The position numbers and the translations under genes were made by a program. The notes beneath the pieces were generated by a model. That model had not been told where the DNA came from. It saw nothing but the letters and a program-made list of their open reading frames with translations, and searched no databases. From positions 868,001-932,000 of the forward strand of contig NZ_NDFH01000003.1 of assembly GCF_002239585.1 (NCBI RefSeq): a stretch of DNA of 64,000 nt, in the 5' to 3' direction. Positions 17,557 through 27,248 of this stretch are shown here, in pieces (positions within the stretch are counted from its first letter, which is position 1; the number at the start of each line of letters is the position of its first letter). The stretch is from Psychromonas sp. CD1 (GTDB taxonomy: Bacteria > Pseudomonadota > Gammaproteobacteria > Enterobacterales > Psychromonadaceae).

Positions 17557-19116
17557 TTACCGATTAGAAATCACTTTCATTATTCCAATTACACACAAGA
17601 ATGCCACTGAGTAGGCAAATAATGACAACCATAATGAATTACTAAAACCAATGGTAATAAAACCAATCGCGGCAATTCCGGCCACCGATAATGCATAAGG
17701 CAATTGCGTTGAAACATGATCGATATGTTTACAACGAGCACCTGTCGACGAAAGAATCGTAGTATCGGATATCGGTGAACAATGATCACCAAAGACAGAG
17801 CCCGCAAGTACCGCACTTAACATCGGCAACATAAAGGCTATATCGGTAGAGGCGGCTAAATCACCGGCTATCGGCAACATAATACCAAAGGTTCCCCATG
17901 ATGAACCGGTAGAAAAAGCCATTATTCCGGATAATACAAAAAGGATAACCGGCAACCAATGAATGGATATATTACCTTGTATTAAGCTCGATAAATAAGC
18001 CCCTGTATGCATATCGCCAATAACAGAGCCAATCGTCCAAGCAAAGAATAAAATAACAATCGCACTAAACATTGATTTAGCACCAATCCAAAGAGCACTT
18101 CCAATATCTTTTAAAGGTAATTTCTGTTTGAAAACGGTAATAAATGCAAGCAGTAAACCGATTAACGATCCGTAAACAAGCGAAGCACCAACATTTGTAT
18201 GTTCAAAAGCTCCTAAGAATGAAAAAGGTTGTTGATTAACAGCGAGGGTTTGCGCTCCCGTATATAGCATAAAGAAAACAGTTGCAAAAATAAGTGCGAT
18301 AATCGGATAGATCAAATCTGAAACTTTACCAAGATCACTTTCAGGAATCCCATATTCATCAAATAAATCGACAGCATTTGCATCATTACAATCATCGTTC
18401 TGCATGTCAGCCATTTCTTCGTGTTTTTTCATCAAACCAATATCAAGTTTGAAATAAATCACAGCAAAAACCATCAATAAAGTAAACAATGCATAAAAAT
18501 TCATTGGAATAAGTAACACATAAGCACCTAGAGCAGAATACTCAGTGATGCCATGGCTGACTAAAATACCCGCAATGATAGTCATGATATAAGCCCCCCA
18601 ACTCGACAGTGGCATCAAGATACACATTGGCGCTGCGGTTGAATCAAGAATATAAGCAAGTTTAGCACGCGAAACTTTAAAGCGATCCGTAACGGGACGA
18701 GCAACAGAGCCAACAGCAAGACTATTAAAATAATCATCAATAAAAATAAACACTCCTAAAAAAGCGGCTAATAATGCAGCTCCACGTTTATCTTTAATAT
18801 GCTCAAGCGCCCAATTTGCAAAAGCACGAGTACCACCAGAAAGAGTTAGCAAAGCCGTCATCATTCCAAGTAACACAAGAAATACTGCAATGCTCATATT
18901 TCCTGCATTAACGACCCCTTCATTATAAATAAGATTTTTGGTGATATTTAAAATATAACTGCACGTATTTAGCAAAGAAAAGTCAGCTAACAATAGAGCA
19001 CCGAGTACAATACCAAGACCTAACGAGAGTAGAACTCGGCGAGTGATAATTGCCAAGCCAAGAGCAACAATAGCAGGCAAAATCGACAGCGGGGATGCTG
19101 CAAAATCGATCAACAT
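17557..19116 (-). CDS. NhaC-family Na+/H+ antiporter
   Basis: This 519-residue polytopic membrane protein has the NhaC signature pieces IFIDDYFNSLAVGSVARPVTD split across the first half, MPLSSWGAY, STGSSWGTFGIMLP and GDHCSPISDTTILSSTGA. It should exchange sodium (or a carboxylate such as malate/lactate in related proteins) for protons. An acidic cytoplasmic loop lies at about residues 230-260. Its leader holds a hairpin and an AAGGA ribosome site. A LysR regulator is divergently oriented 450 bases away. The gene ends at a clear terminator. Confidence 0.88.
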   Translation of the reverse strand: MLIDFAASPLSILPAIVALGLAIITRRVLLSLGLGIVLGALLLADFSLLNTCSYILNITKNLIYNEGVVNAGNMSIAVFLVLLGMMTALLTLSGGTRAFANWALEHIKDKRGAALLAAFLGVFIFIDDYFNSLAVGSVARPVTDRFKVSRAKLAYILDSTAAPMCILMPLSSWGAYIMTIIAGILVSHGITEYSALGAYVLLIPMNFYALFTLLMVFAVIYFKLDIGLMKKHEEMADMQNDDCNDANAVDLFDEYGIPESDLGKVSDLIYPIIALIFATVFFMLYTGAQTLAVNQQPFSFLGAFEHTNVGASLVYGSLIGLLLAFITVFKQKLPLKDIGSALWIGAKSMFSAIVILFFAWTIGSVIGDMHTGAYLSSLIQGNISIHWLPVILFVLSGIMAFSTGSSWGTFGIMLPIAGDLAASTDIAFMLPMLSAVLAGSVFGDHCSPISDTTILSSTGARCKHIDHVSTQLPYALSVAGIAAIGFITIGFSNSLWLSLFAYSVAFLCVIGIMKVISNR

Positions 19117-19568
19117 TAATTTCGTCCTTTAAAATTTAAAAGTATCCACCGTATAACATAGCGGATACTGGTGTTTTACTTTGTTTATTTTAATAAATAA
19201 ACAACAAAATAAATAGATAAAAAAAGGCACTAATTTACCCTGAATACCCTCTAAATGCAACGTTGATACTGAGGTTATAAAAAAGCAAAGACATTAAATG
19301 TATTTAGTTTACTTATTTATTATTAATAATCACCAGAGAAAGGTCTTTTATTTTACAAACACAAACGTTTAATTGCACCCATTAAAAGATATAGAACCAC
19401 ACAAAAACAAAAAAAATAAGCTTTATCTTAGAATTTCTCCTTAAATAATAAAAAAAGCACTACGCTCAATACATCATTCGCATAAACAAGGATCATTCAT
19501 GTACCCTAATTTAACGAGCATTAGTATTGATAATTATAATGACATACAACATTCCCAACAGGAATATC
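19117..19568. promoter_or_regulatory. Divergent nhaC/lysR intergenic region
   Basis: This 450-base, very AT-rich stretch should hold both promoters. At 19141-19169 an inverted repeat AGTATCC/GGATACT with a 15-base spacer lies in the nhaC leader; on the minus strand it is followed by TTTT, so it could be an attenuator or operator. I see no coding region, tRNA or clear LysR box. Confidence 0.5.
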
Positions 19569-20513
19569 ATGCATATTGATAAAATCGCAAAAGTAGATCT
19601 TAACCTTCTGGTCACCTTGCAAGTGTTATTAGAAGAATGCAGTGTCACACGAGCATCGCATCGTTTGCACTTATCTCAATCCGCTGTCAGTAAAAATCTT
19701 AACCGTTTACGAAAAATATTAAACGACCCCCTTTTCTTTCGAAGTTCTCACGGATTAAAACCAACGGCTCATGCACTACAATTAAAAAAAAATTTACCAA
19801 TGCTTTTACAAAAAATACATCAATTAATCTTACCACCTAATTTTACCCCGAGTGAAAGCCACCGGAACTTTTCTTTTGCTTTACTTGATAGCACTTATGA
19901 AACCTTATTACCCGCTTACATTAGCCCTTTATTAAAAAAAGCACCTAATCTTAAATTAGATGTTTATGCTTGGAATGAGCTCTCGATGCGAGCCATACAA
20001 CAAGGTAAAATCGACTTTGGGATCAGTGCCAGAGATTTACATCAAGATTCTAATCTTAATTTAAATAATTTACCCGATGGTATAGTCTTTGAAACACTTT
20101 TTACAACAAAACAAATCTGCTTGGTACGTAAAGAGCACCCTATGCTAACGACTAAAAGTTGGACTAAAGAAAAATATTTAGATATGACACACATACAAGT
20201 TCGTTGTGAAGGAAATGATTGGTGGGCACTTGATCATCACTTGGCGACCTATAATGAGCATCGTAAAATTAATATCACATTACCCGATTTTTATAGCGCC
20301 GCCAGTATTTGTGCGCACAGTGATTTAATACTCACATTGCCACTTATTTTTGCCCCACTCGCAAACAAATTATATGCTTTAGAAACATTACCCTTACCAA
20401 TTGAATTTCCTGAAATTGCTTACATATTACTTTGGCATCAACGCAATACCGATGAGCCAGGGCATAAATGGATACGTGATATCATCATTGATAATATCAA
20501 AGATACTATCTAG
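19569..20513 (+). CDS. LysR-family transcriptional regulator
   Basis: This 314-residue regulator has an N-terminal winged helix (KVDLNLLVTLQVLLEECSVT, then SQSAVSKNLNRLRKI) and a periplasmic-binding-like effector domain from about residue 95. NDPLFFRSSHGLKPT is the usual linker between them. I start at MHIDKIAKVDLNLL since an AGGAA ribosome site lies five bases upstream; 14 more in-frame residues exist upstream from 19527. It is divergent from the NhaC antiporter and may control it, but the effector is unknown. It converges with ubiF, 10 bases away. Confidence 0.87.
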   Translation: MHIDKIAKVDLNLLVTLQVLLEECSVTRASHRLHLSQSAVSKNLNRLRKILNDPLFFRSSHGLKPTAHALQLKKNLPMLLQKIHQLILPPNFTPSESHRNFSFALLDSTYETLLPAYISPLLKKAPNLKLDVYAWNELSMRAIQQGKIDFGISARDLHQDSNLNLNNLPDGIVFETLFTTKQICLVRKEHPMLTTKSWTKEKYLDMTHIQVRCEGNDWWALDHHLATYNEHRKINITLPDFYSAASICAHSDLILTLPLIFAPLANKLYALETLPLPIEFPEIAYILLWHQRNTDEPGHKWIRDIIIDNIKDTI

Positions 20514-20523
20514 TTAAACATTC

Positions 20524-21681
20524 TCATAATCCCATGGCATATTTCATCACTGTATCTTTTAATACACCGCTATGTTGCGCCATAAAAAAGATACTTTTAC
20601 GCAATAAACGTATTGATGGCAACTGACTTTTACTGCCTTTATAAAACACATCCATTGCTGTTTGCATGAGCATATTCGGCACTTTTCTCTTTTGTTCATA
20701 CTGTTTCAATACATCTGATAGCTCTAATGTATTTTGCATCACAAGTAAATCCACTAAACACTGCACATCTTTAAAACCTAAATTAACACCTTGGCCTGCC
20801 AACGGATTAATACTATGCGCGGCATCACCCACTAACACACAACTATCTTGATAATAATTTTTTGCATGCCGACGAGTTAATGCAAACCCGCCTTTTTTTT
20901 GCACTTCAAAATCAAAATCTAATATCGGAAATTCGTGTAATATTACCTGTTTTAATTGCTCTACAGATAAATCCTCTAATTGATTTATTTTTTCTGGGCT
21001 ATGATACCAAACAAGACTTGCGTGTTGCCCCGCTAAAGGCAAAAACGCACACGGCCCCGTTTCGCGAAACTCTTGCCAGGTTGTGCTTTGCTGAGATTTA
21101 TCCGTTTTAATACTGATCAATAAACATTTCTGACGATAATCCCACGCAGTGATCGGTATATTTAATTTTTGACGAATGAGTGAATCCGCACCATCGGCTG
21201 CAATAAGTAAATATGCATGAATCGTTATCCCGCTATCTAAGCAAACGCAAACGCCATTTTTATTATTGTTAAGCGTAAGTATCTCGCACTGTACATATAA
21301 ATGTACATTGCTCATCTTTTCTAAAGCCCGCCACAAGGCACTTTGAATTAAACTATTTTCAGCCATCACGCCTAAACAATCTAGGTTTAAATTCTGACTA
21401 TCAAACGTTAACTTAGCACTATCTTTTTCCCATGTTTGTAAACATTGATAAGCACATAAACGCGTTTTAGGTAAAGAGTTCCATATACCCGCTTTTTGTA
21501 AAAGACGTGTACTTTGCGCACTAAAAGCAGATACACGTAAATCAAAATCACCTGCTTGTTGGTGTATTTGTACTTTGTTCTTCTCAATAAGATGGATAAT
21601 AAAACCTTGTTGAGCAAGTAATAAGGCGCTTAACGCCCCTACCATGCCACCACCCACAATAATAATTTCTTTTCTTCCCAT
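20524..21681 (-). CDS. ubiF: Ubiquinone biosynthesis hydroxylase UbiF-type
   Basis: This 385-residue flavoprotein monooxygenase belongs to the UbiH/UbiF/VisC family. The FAD motif IIVGGGMVGALSALLLAQQG is at the N-terminus; LIAADGADSLIRQ and VLVGDAAHSINPLAGQG complete the flavin-binding pattern. Three paralogous ring hydroxylases exist in many relatives. I choose UbiF (C6 hydroxylation of the quinone ring) mainly because ubiF lies divergently next to miaB in E. coli, exactly as here. It would act at the membrane-associated ubiquinone complex. Confidence 0.85.
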   Translation of the reverse strand: MGRKEIIIVGGGMVGALSALLLAQQGFIIHLIEKNKVQIHQQAGDFDLRVSAFSAQSTRLLQKAGIWNSLPKTRLCAYQCLQTWEKDSAKLTFDSQNLNLDCLGVMAENSLIQSALWRALEKMSNVHLYVQCEILTLNNNKNGVCVCLDSGITIHAYLLIAADGADSLIRQKLNIPITAWDYRQKCLLISIKTDKSQQSTTWQEFRETGPCAFLPLAGQHASLVWYHSPEKINQLEDLSVEQLKQVILHEFPILDFDFEVQKKGGFALTRRHAKNYYQDSCVLVGDAAHSINPLAGQGVNLGFKDVQCLVDLLVMQNTLELSDVLKQYEQKRKVPNMLMQTAMDVFYKGSKSQLPSIRLLRKSIFFMAQHSGVLKDTVMKYAMGL

Positions 21682-21839
21682 TACATATCCTTTTAATGCC
21701 TTATTTTTTATACCTTTTTAACATAATTAATGAATATTAATCGCCATTATCATGCAATGTTTGGAAGTATCTTGAAGTCACACGATGATATGCGTAAAAT
21801 GCTACCTCTTTTATAGTACTACAGTAGAGCAAGTGAATT

Positions 21840-23261
21840 ATGAGTTTAAAATTACATGTCAAAACTTGGGGCTGCCAAATGAATGAATACGATTCATCAA
21901 AAATGGCAGATCTATTAAATGTCAGCAATGGCTACATTAGCGTTGATAATGCCGAAGATGCCGACGTTATTTTATTAAACACTTGCTCTATTCGAGAGAA
22001 AGCTCAAGAAAAAGTATTTCATCAGCTAGGCCGTTGGAAAAAATTAAAAGATAAGAATCCAAACTTAATCATTGGAGTTGGTGGTTGTGTTGCCTCACAA
22101 GAGGGTAAAGCGATTCGTCGTCGAGCGCCTTATGTCGATATCATATTTGGACCACAAACATTACACCGTTTACCTAAAATGATCCAAGATGTAAAAAATA
22201 ATAGTTCGGTAGTTATCGATATTAGTTTCCCTGAAATTGAAAAGTTTGACAGCCTTCCTGAAGCACGGGCGGATGGAGCAACGGCTTTTGTAACCATTAT
22301 GGAAGGGTGTTCTAAATATTGTACTTATTGTATCGTTCCTTATACTCGAGGTGAAGAAGTAAGCCGTCCTATTGATGATATTCTTTTAGAAATCGCCCAA
22401 CTTGCAGAGCAAGGTGTTCGAGAAATCAATCTATTAGGACAAAATGTCAATTCTTACATTGGCGCTACATTTGATGGAGATACCTGTAGCTTTGCGGAAT
22501 TATTACGTAATGTAGCCTCTATAGATGGCATTGATAGATTGCGTTACACGACCAGCAACCCTATTGATTTCAATGATGAAATCATTGAGGTCTACCGTGA
22601 CACACCCGAATTAGTTGATTTTTTACATCTCCCTGTACAAGCAGGATCCGATAGAATTCTCAATGCTATGAAACGCGGTCATAATGTCGAAGAATACAAA
22701 GCGAAAATAGTAGCGCTTAAAAAAGTACGCCCAAACCTAACATTAAGCTCAGATTTTATTGTTGGCTTCCCCAATGAAACGGACGAAGATTTTCAAAAAA
22801 CGATGGATCTTATTGAAGAAATGGGTTTTGATACCAGCTACAGCTTTATCTACAGTCAGCGCCCAGGCACACCGGCAGCCGATATGCCTGATGATGTTTC
22901 CCTGCAGGTGAAAAAAGAACGTTTAGCACGCTTACAGCATAAAATAACGCAACAAGCACAACAAATTGGTCGCCGTATGGTCGGTACAGTACAACGTATT
23001 TTAGTCGAGGGGCCGTCTCGTAAAAACATTATGGAATTATGTGGTCGAACCGAAAACAACCGTATTGTAAATTTTGAAGGCGATCATCGTTCTATCGGTA
23101 GCTTTGTCGATGTTAAGATCACGGACGTTCACAGTAATTCAATCCGTGGGGAATTTATCCGTAATGAAAGTGAGATGAACTTGCGCTTATCAATTCGACC
23201 CATTGACATTGTCAATAAACAAGTAGAAAATTCAGGTGTAAATACCTACACTCCAGAATAA
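21840..23261 (+). CDS. miaB: tRNA methylthiotransferase MiaB
   Basis: This is a 473-residue radical-SAM enzyme that adds the 2-methylthio group to i6A37 in tRNA. The N-terminal UPF0004 domain supplies three cluster cysteines ([33 protein letters not shown]). The radical-SAM motif is [19 protein letters not shown]-terminal TRAM domain (from about 380) binds tRNA. The start [13 protein letters not shown] matches homologues. It leads the miaB-ybeZ-ybeY-ybeX-lnt cluster, with 13 bases to ybeZ. Confidence 0.95.
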   Translation: MSLKLHVKTWGCQMNEYDSSKMADLLNVSNGYISVDNAEDADVILLNTCSIREKAQEKVFHQLGRWKKLKDKNPNLIIGVGGCVASQEGKAIRRRAPYVDIIFGPQTLHRLPKMIQDVKNNSSVVIDISFPEIEKFDSLPEARADGATAFVTIMEGCSKYCTYCIVPYTRGEEVSRPIDDILLEIAQLAEQGVREINLLGQNVNSYIGATFDGDTCSFAELLRNVASIDGIDRLRYTTSNPIDFNDEIIEVYRDTPELVDFLHLPVQAGSDRILNAMKRGHNVEEYKAKIVALKKVRPNLTLSSDFIVGFPNETDEDFQKTMDLIEEMGFDTSYSFIYSQRPGTPAADMPDDVSLQVKKERLARLQHKITQQAQQIGRRMVGTVQRILVEGPSRKNIMELCGRTENNRIVNFEGDHRSIGSFVDVKITDVHSNSIRGEFIRNESEMNLRLSIRPIDIVNKQVENSGVNTYTPE

Positions 23262-23274
23262 AAGGTAAGAATAC

Positions 23275-24306
23275 ATGACCAACCAGTTAACGACGGTACA
23301 CCTTGATTTAACACCTCAAAATAATGACAGGTTGGCGATTTTATGCGGGGCTTTTGATGTAAACATAAAGCACATTGAACGCCGTTTAGGACTCAGTATC
23401 AATCATCAACACTCACACTTTAAAATTATTGGTGAGCACCGTTATGCACAAGCGTGTCGAGATCTGATACAGGAATTATATATTGAAACTCAAACGATCA
23501 AAGGTAAGAAAGCGGACATTTCTGATGCAGATATACATATTGCATTACAAGCTTTATTAAATGATCATCGTTTATTAGAAGTACAACAATCCAGCGCAAA
23601 AATAGGTACTCAAACACTTGAGATAAAAACTAAACGAGGCATCATAAAGCCTCGTGGTGAAAATCAAAGTAAATATATTAGTAATATCCTTAATAACGAC
23701 ATCAGCTTTGGTATTGGCCCTGCTGGCACCGGAAAAACATATTTAGCCGTTGCTTGCGCCGTTGAAGCACTAGAGCGTCAAGAAGTCCGTCGTATTTTAC
23801 TGACTCGCCCCGCCGTTGAAGCGGGTGAAAAACTCGGTTTTTTACCCGGAGATTTATCCCAAAAAGTTGACCCTTATCTCCGCCCATTATACGACGCTTT
23901 ATTTGAAATGTTAGGTTTTGAAAAAGTAGAAAAACTAATTGAAAAGAAAATAATTGAGATTGCCCCTCTTGCTTATATGCGAGGACGTACCTTAAATGAT
24001 GCCTTTATTATCCTAGATGAAGGTCAAAATACGACAGTAGAACAAATGAAAATGTTTTTAACACGCATTGGCTTTAATTCTTCAGCAGTGATCACCGGAG
24101 ATATTACCCAAATAGATTTACCCGGTCATCAAAAATCAGGCTTACGCCATGCGATTGAAGTATTAAGTGATGTTGATGAAATCAGTTTCAATTTTTTTGA
24201 TGCAGATGATGTGGTGCGTCACCCTATTGTCAGTCGAATTGTTAAAGCTTATGAAATATATGAAAATAAAACAAAAAATGGAACCGATAATGCAACTGTT
24301 TATTGA
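23275..24306 (+). CDS. ybeZ: PhoH-like ATPase YbeZ
   Basis: This 343-residue PhoH-family ATPase has a small N-terminal KH-like region, Walker A GPAGTGKTYLAVACAVEAL and Walker B AFIILDEGQNTTVEQ. It is known to partner with the ribosome/RNA maturation factor YbeY. An AGGTAAG ribosome site precedes the ATG. The last 17 bases overlap the start of ybeY, which implies coupled translation of the two partners. Confidence 0.93.
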   Translation: MTNQLTTVHLDLTPQNNDRLAILCGAFDVNIKHIERRLGLSINHQHSHFKIIGEHRYAQACRDLIQELYIETQTIKGKKADISDADIHIALQALLNDHRLLEVQQSSAKIGTQTLEIKTKRGIIKPRGENQSKYISNILNNDISFGIGPAGTGKTYLAVACAVEALERQEVRRILLTRPAVEAGEKLGFLPGDLSQKVDPYLRPLYDALFEMLGFEKVEKLIEKKIIEIAPLAYMRGRTLNDAFIILDEGQNTTVEQMKMFLTRIGFNSSAVITGDITQIDLPGHQKSGLRHAIEVLSDVDEISFNFFDADDVVRHPIVSRIVKAYEIYENKTKNGTDNATVY

Positions 24307-24763
24307 TCTACAAGTAGCGAGTGCAAATAAAAATGCACTTCCCTCACTTGAAATTATTGAAAAGTGGCTATTAGAAGCGATTCTAAAAGGGTCCAAAACA
24401 ACACGTTTTGAGGCTGAATTAACCGTGCGTATCGTTGACAGTGCAGAAATACAACAGCTAAATGTACAATATAGGCATAAAGATAAACCTACAAACGTGC
24501 TATCATTTCCTTTCAATGCACCACAAGGTATTAACTTACCTTTGCTTGGTGATATTGTTATTTGTAAACAGATTGTAGAACAAGAAGCACTTGAACAGCA
24601 AAAAGATTTAAATGCACATTGGGCACATCTGTTGATTCATGGTAGCTTACACTTATTAGGTTATGATCATATTATTGAACAACAAGCCCTTGAGATGGAA
24701 GATTTAGAAACTCAAATACTTGTAAAATTAGGTTTTCCTCCTCCTTATAATGAAACAGAGTAA
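24290..24763 (+). CDS. ybeY: Endoribonuclease YbeY
   Basis: This 157-residue metalloprotein is needed for 16S rRNA 3'-end maturation and ribosome quality control. The zinc motif H-x3-H-x5-H is present as HGSLHLLGYDH, and KDKPTNVLSFPFNAP is the other signature. I start at the ATG at 24290 (MQLFIDLQ), which aligns with E. coli YbeY; ATG 24278 is also possible, and the much longer frame from 24167 is inside ybeZ and unlikely. It overlaps the ybeZ stop. Confidence 0.93.
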   Translation: MQLFIDLQVASANKNALPSLEIIEKWLLEAILKGSKTTRFEAELTVRIVDSAEIQQLNVQYRHKDKPTNVLSFPFNAPQGINLPLLGDIVICKQIVEQEALEQQKDLNAHWAHLLIHGSLHLLGYDHIIEQQALEMEDLETQILVKLGFPPPYNETE

Positions 24764-24772
24764 ATAAACGCA

Positions 24773-25636
24773 ATGTCAGATGAACATTCAACCCACGAGC
24801 AAACACGACCGAGTTTGCTCGATAAAATTGGCCATCTTTTTCAAGCTGAGCCAAAAAACAAAAGTGAATTATTAGCCTTAATCAATGATGCAAAACTGCG
24901 TCATGTTATCGACCAAAAAACCAAAGAGATGATTAAAGGCGTTATTGATGTCTCTAATCTACGCGTGCGCGATATCATGATCCCACGTTCACAAATGATA
25001 ACATTAAGCTTGCACCAACAAGTTAATCAATTTTTACCTATTATCATTGACTCCGCACATTCACGTTTCCCAGTTATAACTGAAGATAAAGATCATATCG
25101 TTGGGTTATTACTGGCTAAAGATCTGATTAAATATGGTTTCAAAAATGAAACCAGTGAATTTAAAATAAAAGATATCTTGCGCGAAGCGGTCGTTGTACC
25201 CGAGAGCAAACGCTTAGATACATTACTCAAAGAATTTCGTTGTCAGCGTTATCATATGGCCATTGTTGTAGATGAATACGGTGGCGTTTCAGGATTGGTT
25301 ACTATTGAAGATATTCTTGAGGTGATAGTTGGTGAAATCGAAGATGAATATGACGATGAAGAAGTAGCGGATATCCGCAAGATTGGTAAACGGACTTATG
25401 CCGTAAATGCGCTCACGAGTATTGATGATTTTAATGACTATTTTGGTACTAACTATAATATCGAAGAACAAGATACCATTGCAGGTTTACTGATCCATCA
25501 ATTAGGCCACCTACCGAGTCGTGGTGAATATATTAATATTAATGGGTATAAATACAAAGTTATCAATGCCGATAACCGACGTTTGATACAGTTACAAGTA
25601 CATCTCCCCAAAGAGCTAAAAAACATTGAAAAATAA
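24773..25636 (+). CDS. ybeX: CorC/YbeX CBS-domain protein
   Basis: This 287-residue cytoplasmic protein has two CBS domains (RVRDIMIPRSQMITL at about 65 and ILREAVVVPESKRLDTLL at about 130) and a C-terminal CorC_HlyC domain with AGLLIHQLGHLPSRGEY. YbeX/CorC has been linked to Mg/Co efflux and more recently to ribosome maturation. Its place between ybeY and lnt is the same as in E. coli. The ribosome site is weak. Its end overlaps a possible TTG start of lnt. Confidence 0.9.
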   Translation: MSDEHSTHEQTRPSLLDKIGHLFQAEPKNKSELLALINDAKLRHVIDQKTKEMIKGVIDVSNLRVRDIMIPRSQMITLSLHQQVNQFLPIIIDSAHSRFPVITEDKDHIVGLLLAKDLIKYGFKNETSEFKIKDILREAVVVPESKRLDTLLKEFRCQRYHMAIVVDEYGGVSGLVTIEDILEVIVGEIEDEYDDEEVADIRKIGKRTYAVNALTSIDDFNDYFGTNYNIEEQDTIAGLLIHQLGHLPSRGEYININGYKYKVINADNRRLIQLQVHLPKELKNIEK

Positions 25637-27248
25637 GTTTTTAATGTTTGCAAAGACATTTACGAAGACGCTACGAGGGCAACTTTGTATTGCTCTCATT
25701 TTAGGTGCTGTACAGGTCTTTGCCTTTGCACCCTTTGAATTACCTTGGGTTCTTTATCCCTCTTTTATTGGCTTCTTTTTTCTCTTAGAAGAAATAAAAA
25801 AAAGCACAAAAAAACTTTTCCTGCTTTGTTTTACATTTAACTTTTCTATGTTCGTTGCCACGGTGCACTGGATTTATGTCAGCATGGATCAATTTGGTGG
25901 TATGCCAACCATCGTTAATGTAAGTTTAATTGCACTATTTTGTAGTTATTTAGCCCTTTTCCCCAGTTTTGCTTTGTGGCTAACATTTCGTTTAAATTTT
26001 ATATCAAAAATAATGCGTTACCTGCTCGTGTTACCTGTATTCTGGCTGTTAATGGATATGTTTAGAGGCTGGTTTTTAACGGGATTCCCTTGGGCTTATC
26101 TTGGCTATAGCCATATCGATACGCCTTTAATTGGTTTTGCGCCTATCTTTGGTGTACAAGGAGTAACGCTTGCTATCTTGCTACTTTGTGGTGCATTAAC
26201 GCTGATATTACAGCAACAATATAACAAAATAGCCTTGGCACTTATTATTAGCCTTCTACTCTTAGGTGCACTATTAAAATCCATTCGTTATACACAGCTT
26301 CAAAGCCCTATTAACATCACTTTAATACAAGGCAATATTGACCAACATAAAAAATGGGAGCCGGGAAACTTATATACTTCTCTATTTAAGTATTTAAATT
26401 TGAGTAATATAAAAGATAAAAAACAGGAATTAATAATTTGGCCAGAATCTGCAATTGCAGCATTAGAACTTGAAATACAACCTGCTTTACAGTCAATTTC
26501 AGCAGACTTACAAGAAAAAAACAAAACGCTACTAACGGGTATTATTGAGTATAACCAACAAACCAAACAATACTTTAACAGTATTATAACGTTAGGAAAA
26601 CAACCATCAGGAGATAGTTATTCAGAAAAAAGCACCGCTCGTTATCGAAAATCTCATTTGCTACCCATTGGTGAATTTGTACCTTTTGAAAAGTGGTTGC
26701 GCCCACTAGCACCCTATTTTAACTTGCCTATGTCCAGCTTTTCTCCCGGACATACAGTCCAACCTAATTTACGTTACGCACAAACCAACTTGATAGCCAC
26801 GCTTTGCTATGAAATCACCTTTCCTGAACTTTTACGCAAGAATATCCATGAAGATACAGGCGTCATTCTCACCTTAAGTAATGATGCTTGGTTTGATTTT
26901 TCCATTGGGCCAGCTCAACATTTACAAATTGCACGTATGCGCGCCATCGAATTCGCGCGTCCTTTACTCCGCAGTACCAATACCGGCATCACGGCTATTT
27001 ACAACCGTTTTGGCCAAGAGAAAGGTCGTTTAAAAGCACATCAAGCAGGAGCTTTGCAACTAAAAATTCGCCCAGCTATCGGTGACACACCTTACCAATC
27101 TTTTGGATCCCTATTTTTAAATATATATTGCTTTATCGTACTATTGCTACTATTTATCCGCTTTAAAATTAAATTAACAGATATTTATACCCCTATCAAA
27201 AAAAACAAACAAAAGAGTAAGAAAATAAGGAATAATAATGAAAGCTAG
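25626..27248 (+). CDS. lnt: Apolipoprotein N-acyltransferase
   Basis: This inner-membrane enzyme N-acylates lipoproteins as the last maturation step. The first 220 residues contain about six transmembrane helices; the rest is a periplasmic nitrilase domain with the triad Glu (IIWPESAIAALE), Lys (YRKSHLLPIGEFVPFE) and Cys (ATLCYEITFPE), followed by a final transmembrane helix. The start is uncertain: TTG at 25626, overlapping ybeX, or ATG at 25644. The C-terminal tail is very Lys/Asn-rich. It overlaps the next gene by 11 bases. Confidence 0.92.
   Translation: MKNKFLMFAKTFTKTLRGQLCIALILGAVQVFAFAPFELPWVLYPSFIGFFFLLEEIKKSTKKLFLLCFTFNFSMFVATVHWIYVSMDQFGGMPTIVNVSLIALFCSYLALFPSFALWLTFRLNFISKIMRYLLVLPVFWLLMDMFRGWFLTGFPWAYLGYSHIDTPLIGFAPIFGVQGVTLAILLLCGALTLILQQQYNKIALALIISLLLLGALLKSIRYTQLQSPINITLIQGNIDQHKKWEPGNLYTSLFKYLNLSNIKDKKQELIIWPESAIAALELEIQPALQSISADLQEKNKTLLTGIIEYNQQTKQYFNSIITLGKQPSGDSYSEKSTARYRKSHLLPIGEFVPFEKWLRPLAPYFNLPMSSFSPGHTVQPNLRYAQTNLIATLCYEITFPELLRKNIHEDTGVILTLSNDAWFDFSIGPAQHLQIARMRAIEFARPLLRSTNTGITAIYNRFGQEKGRLKAHQAGALQLKIRPAIGDTPYQSFGSLFLNIYCFIVLLLLFIRFKIKLTDIYTPIKKNKQKSKKIRNNNES

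Noticed and set aside
24167-24289. Extended start for ybeY.
   Set aside because: It lies within ybeZ in another frame and adds 41 residues absent from all YbeY proteins I know.
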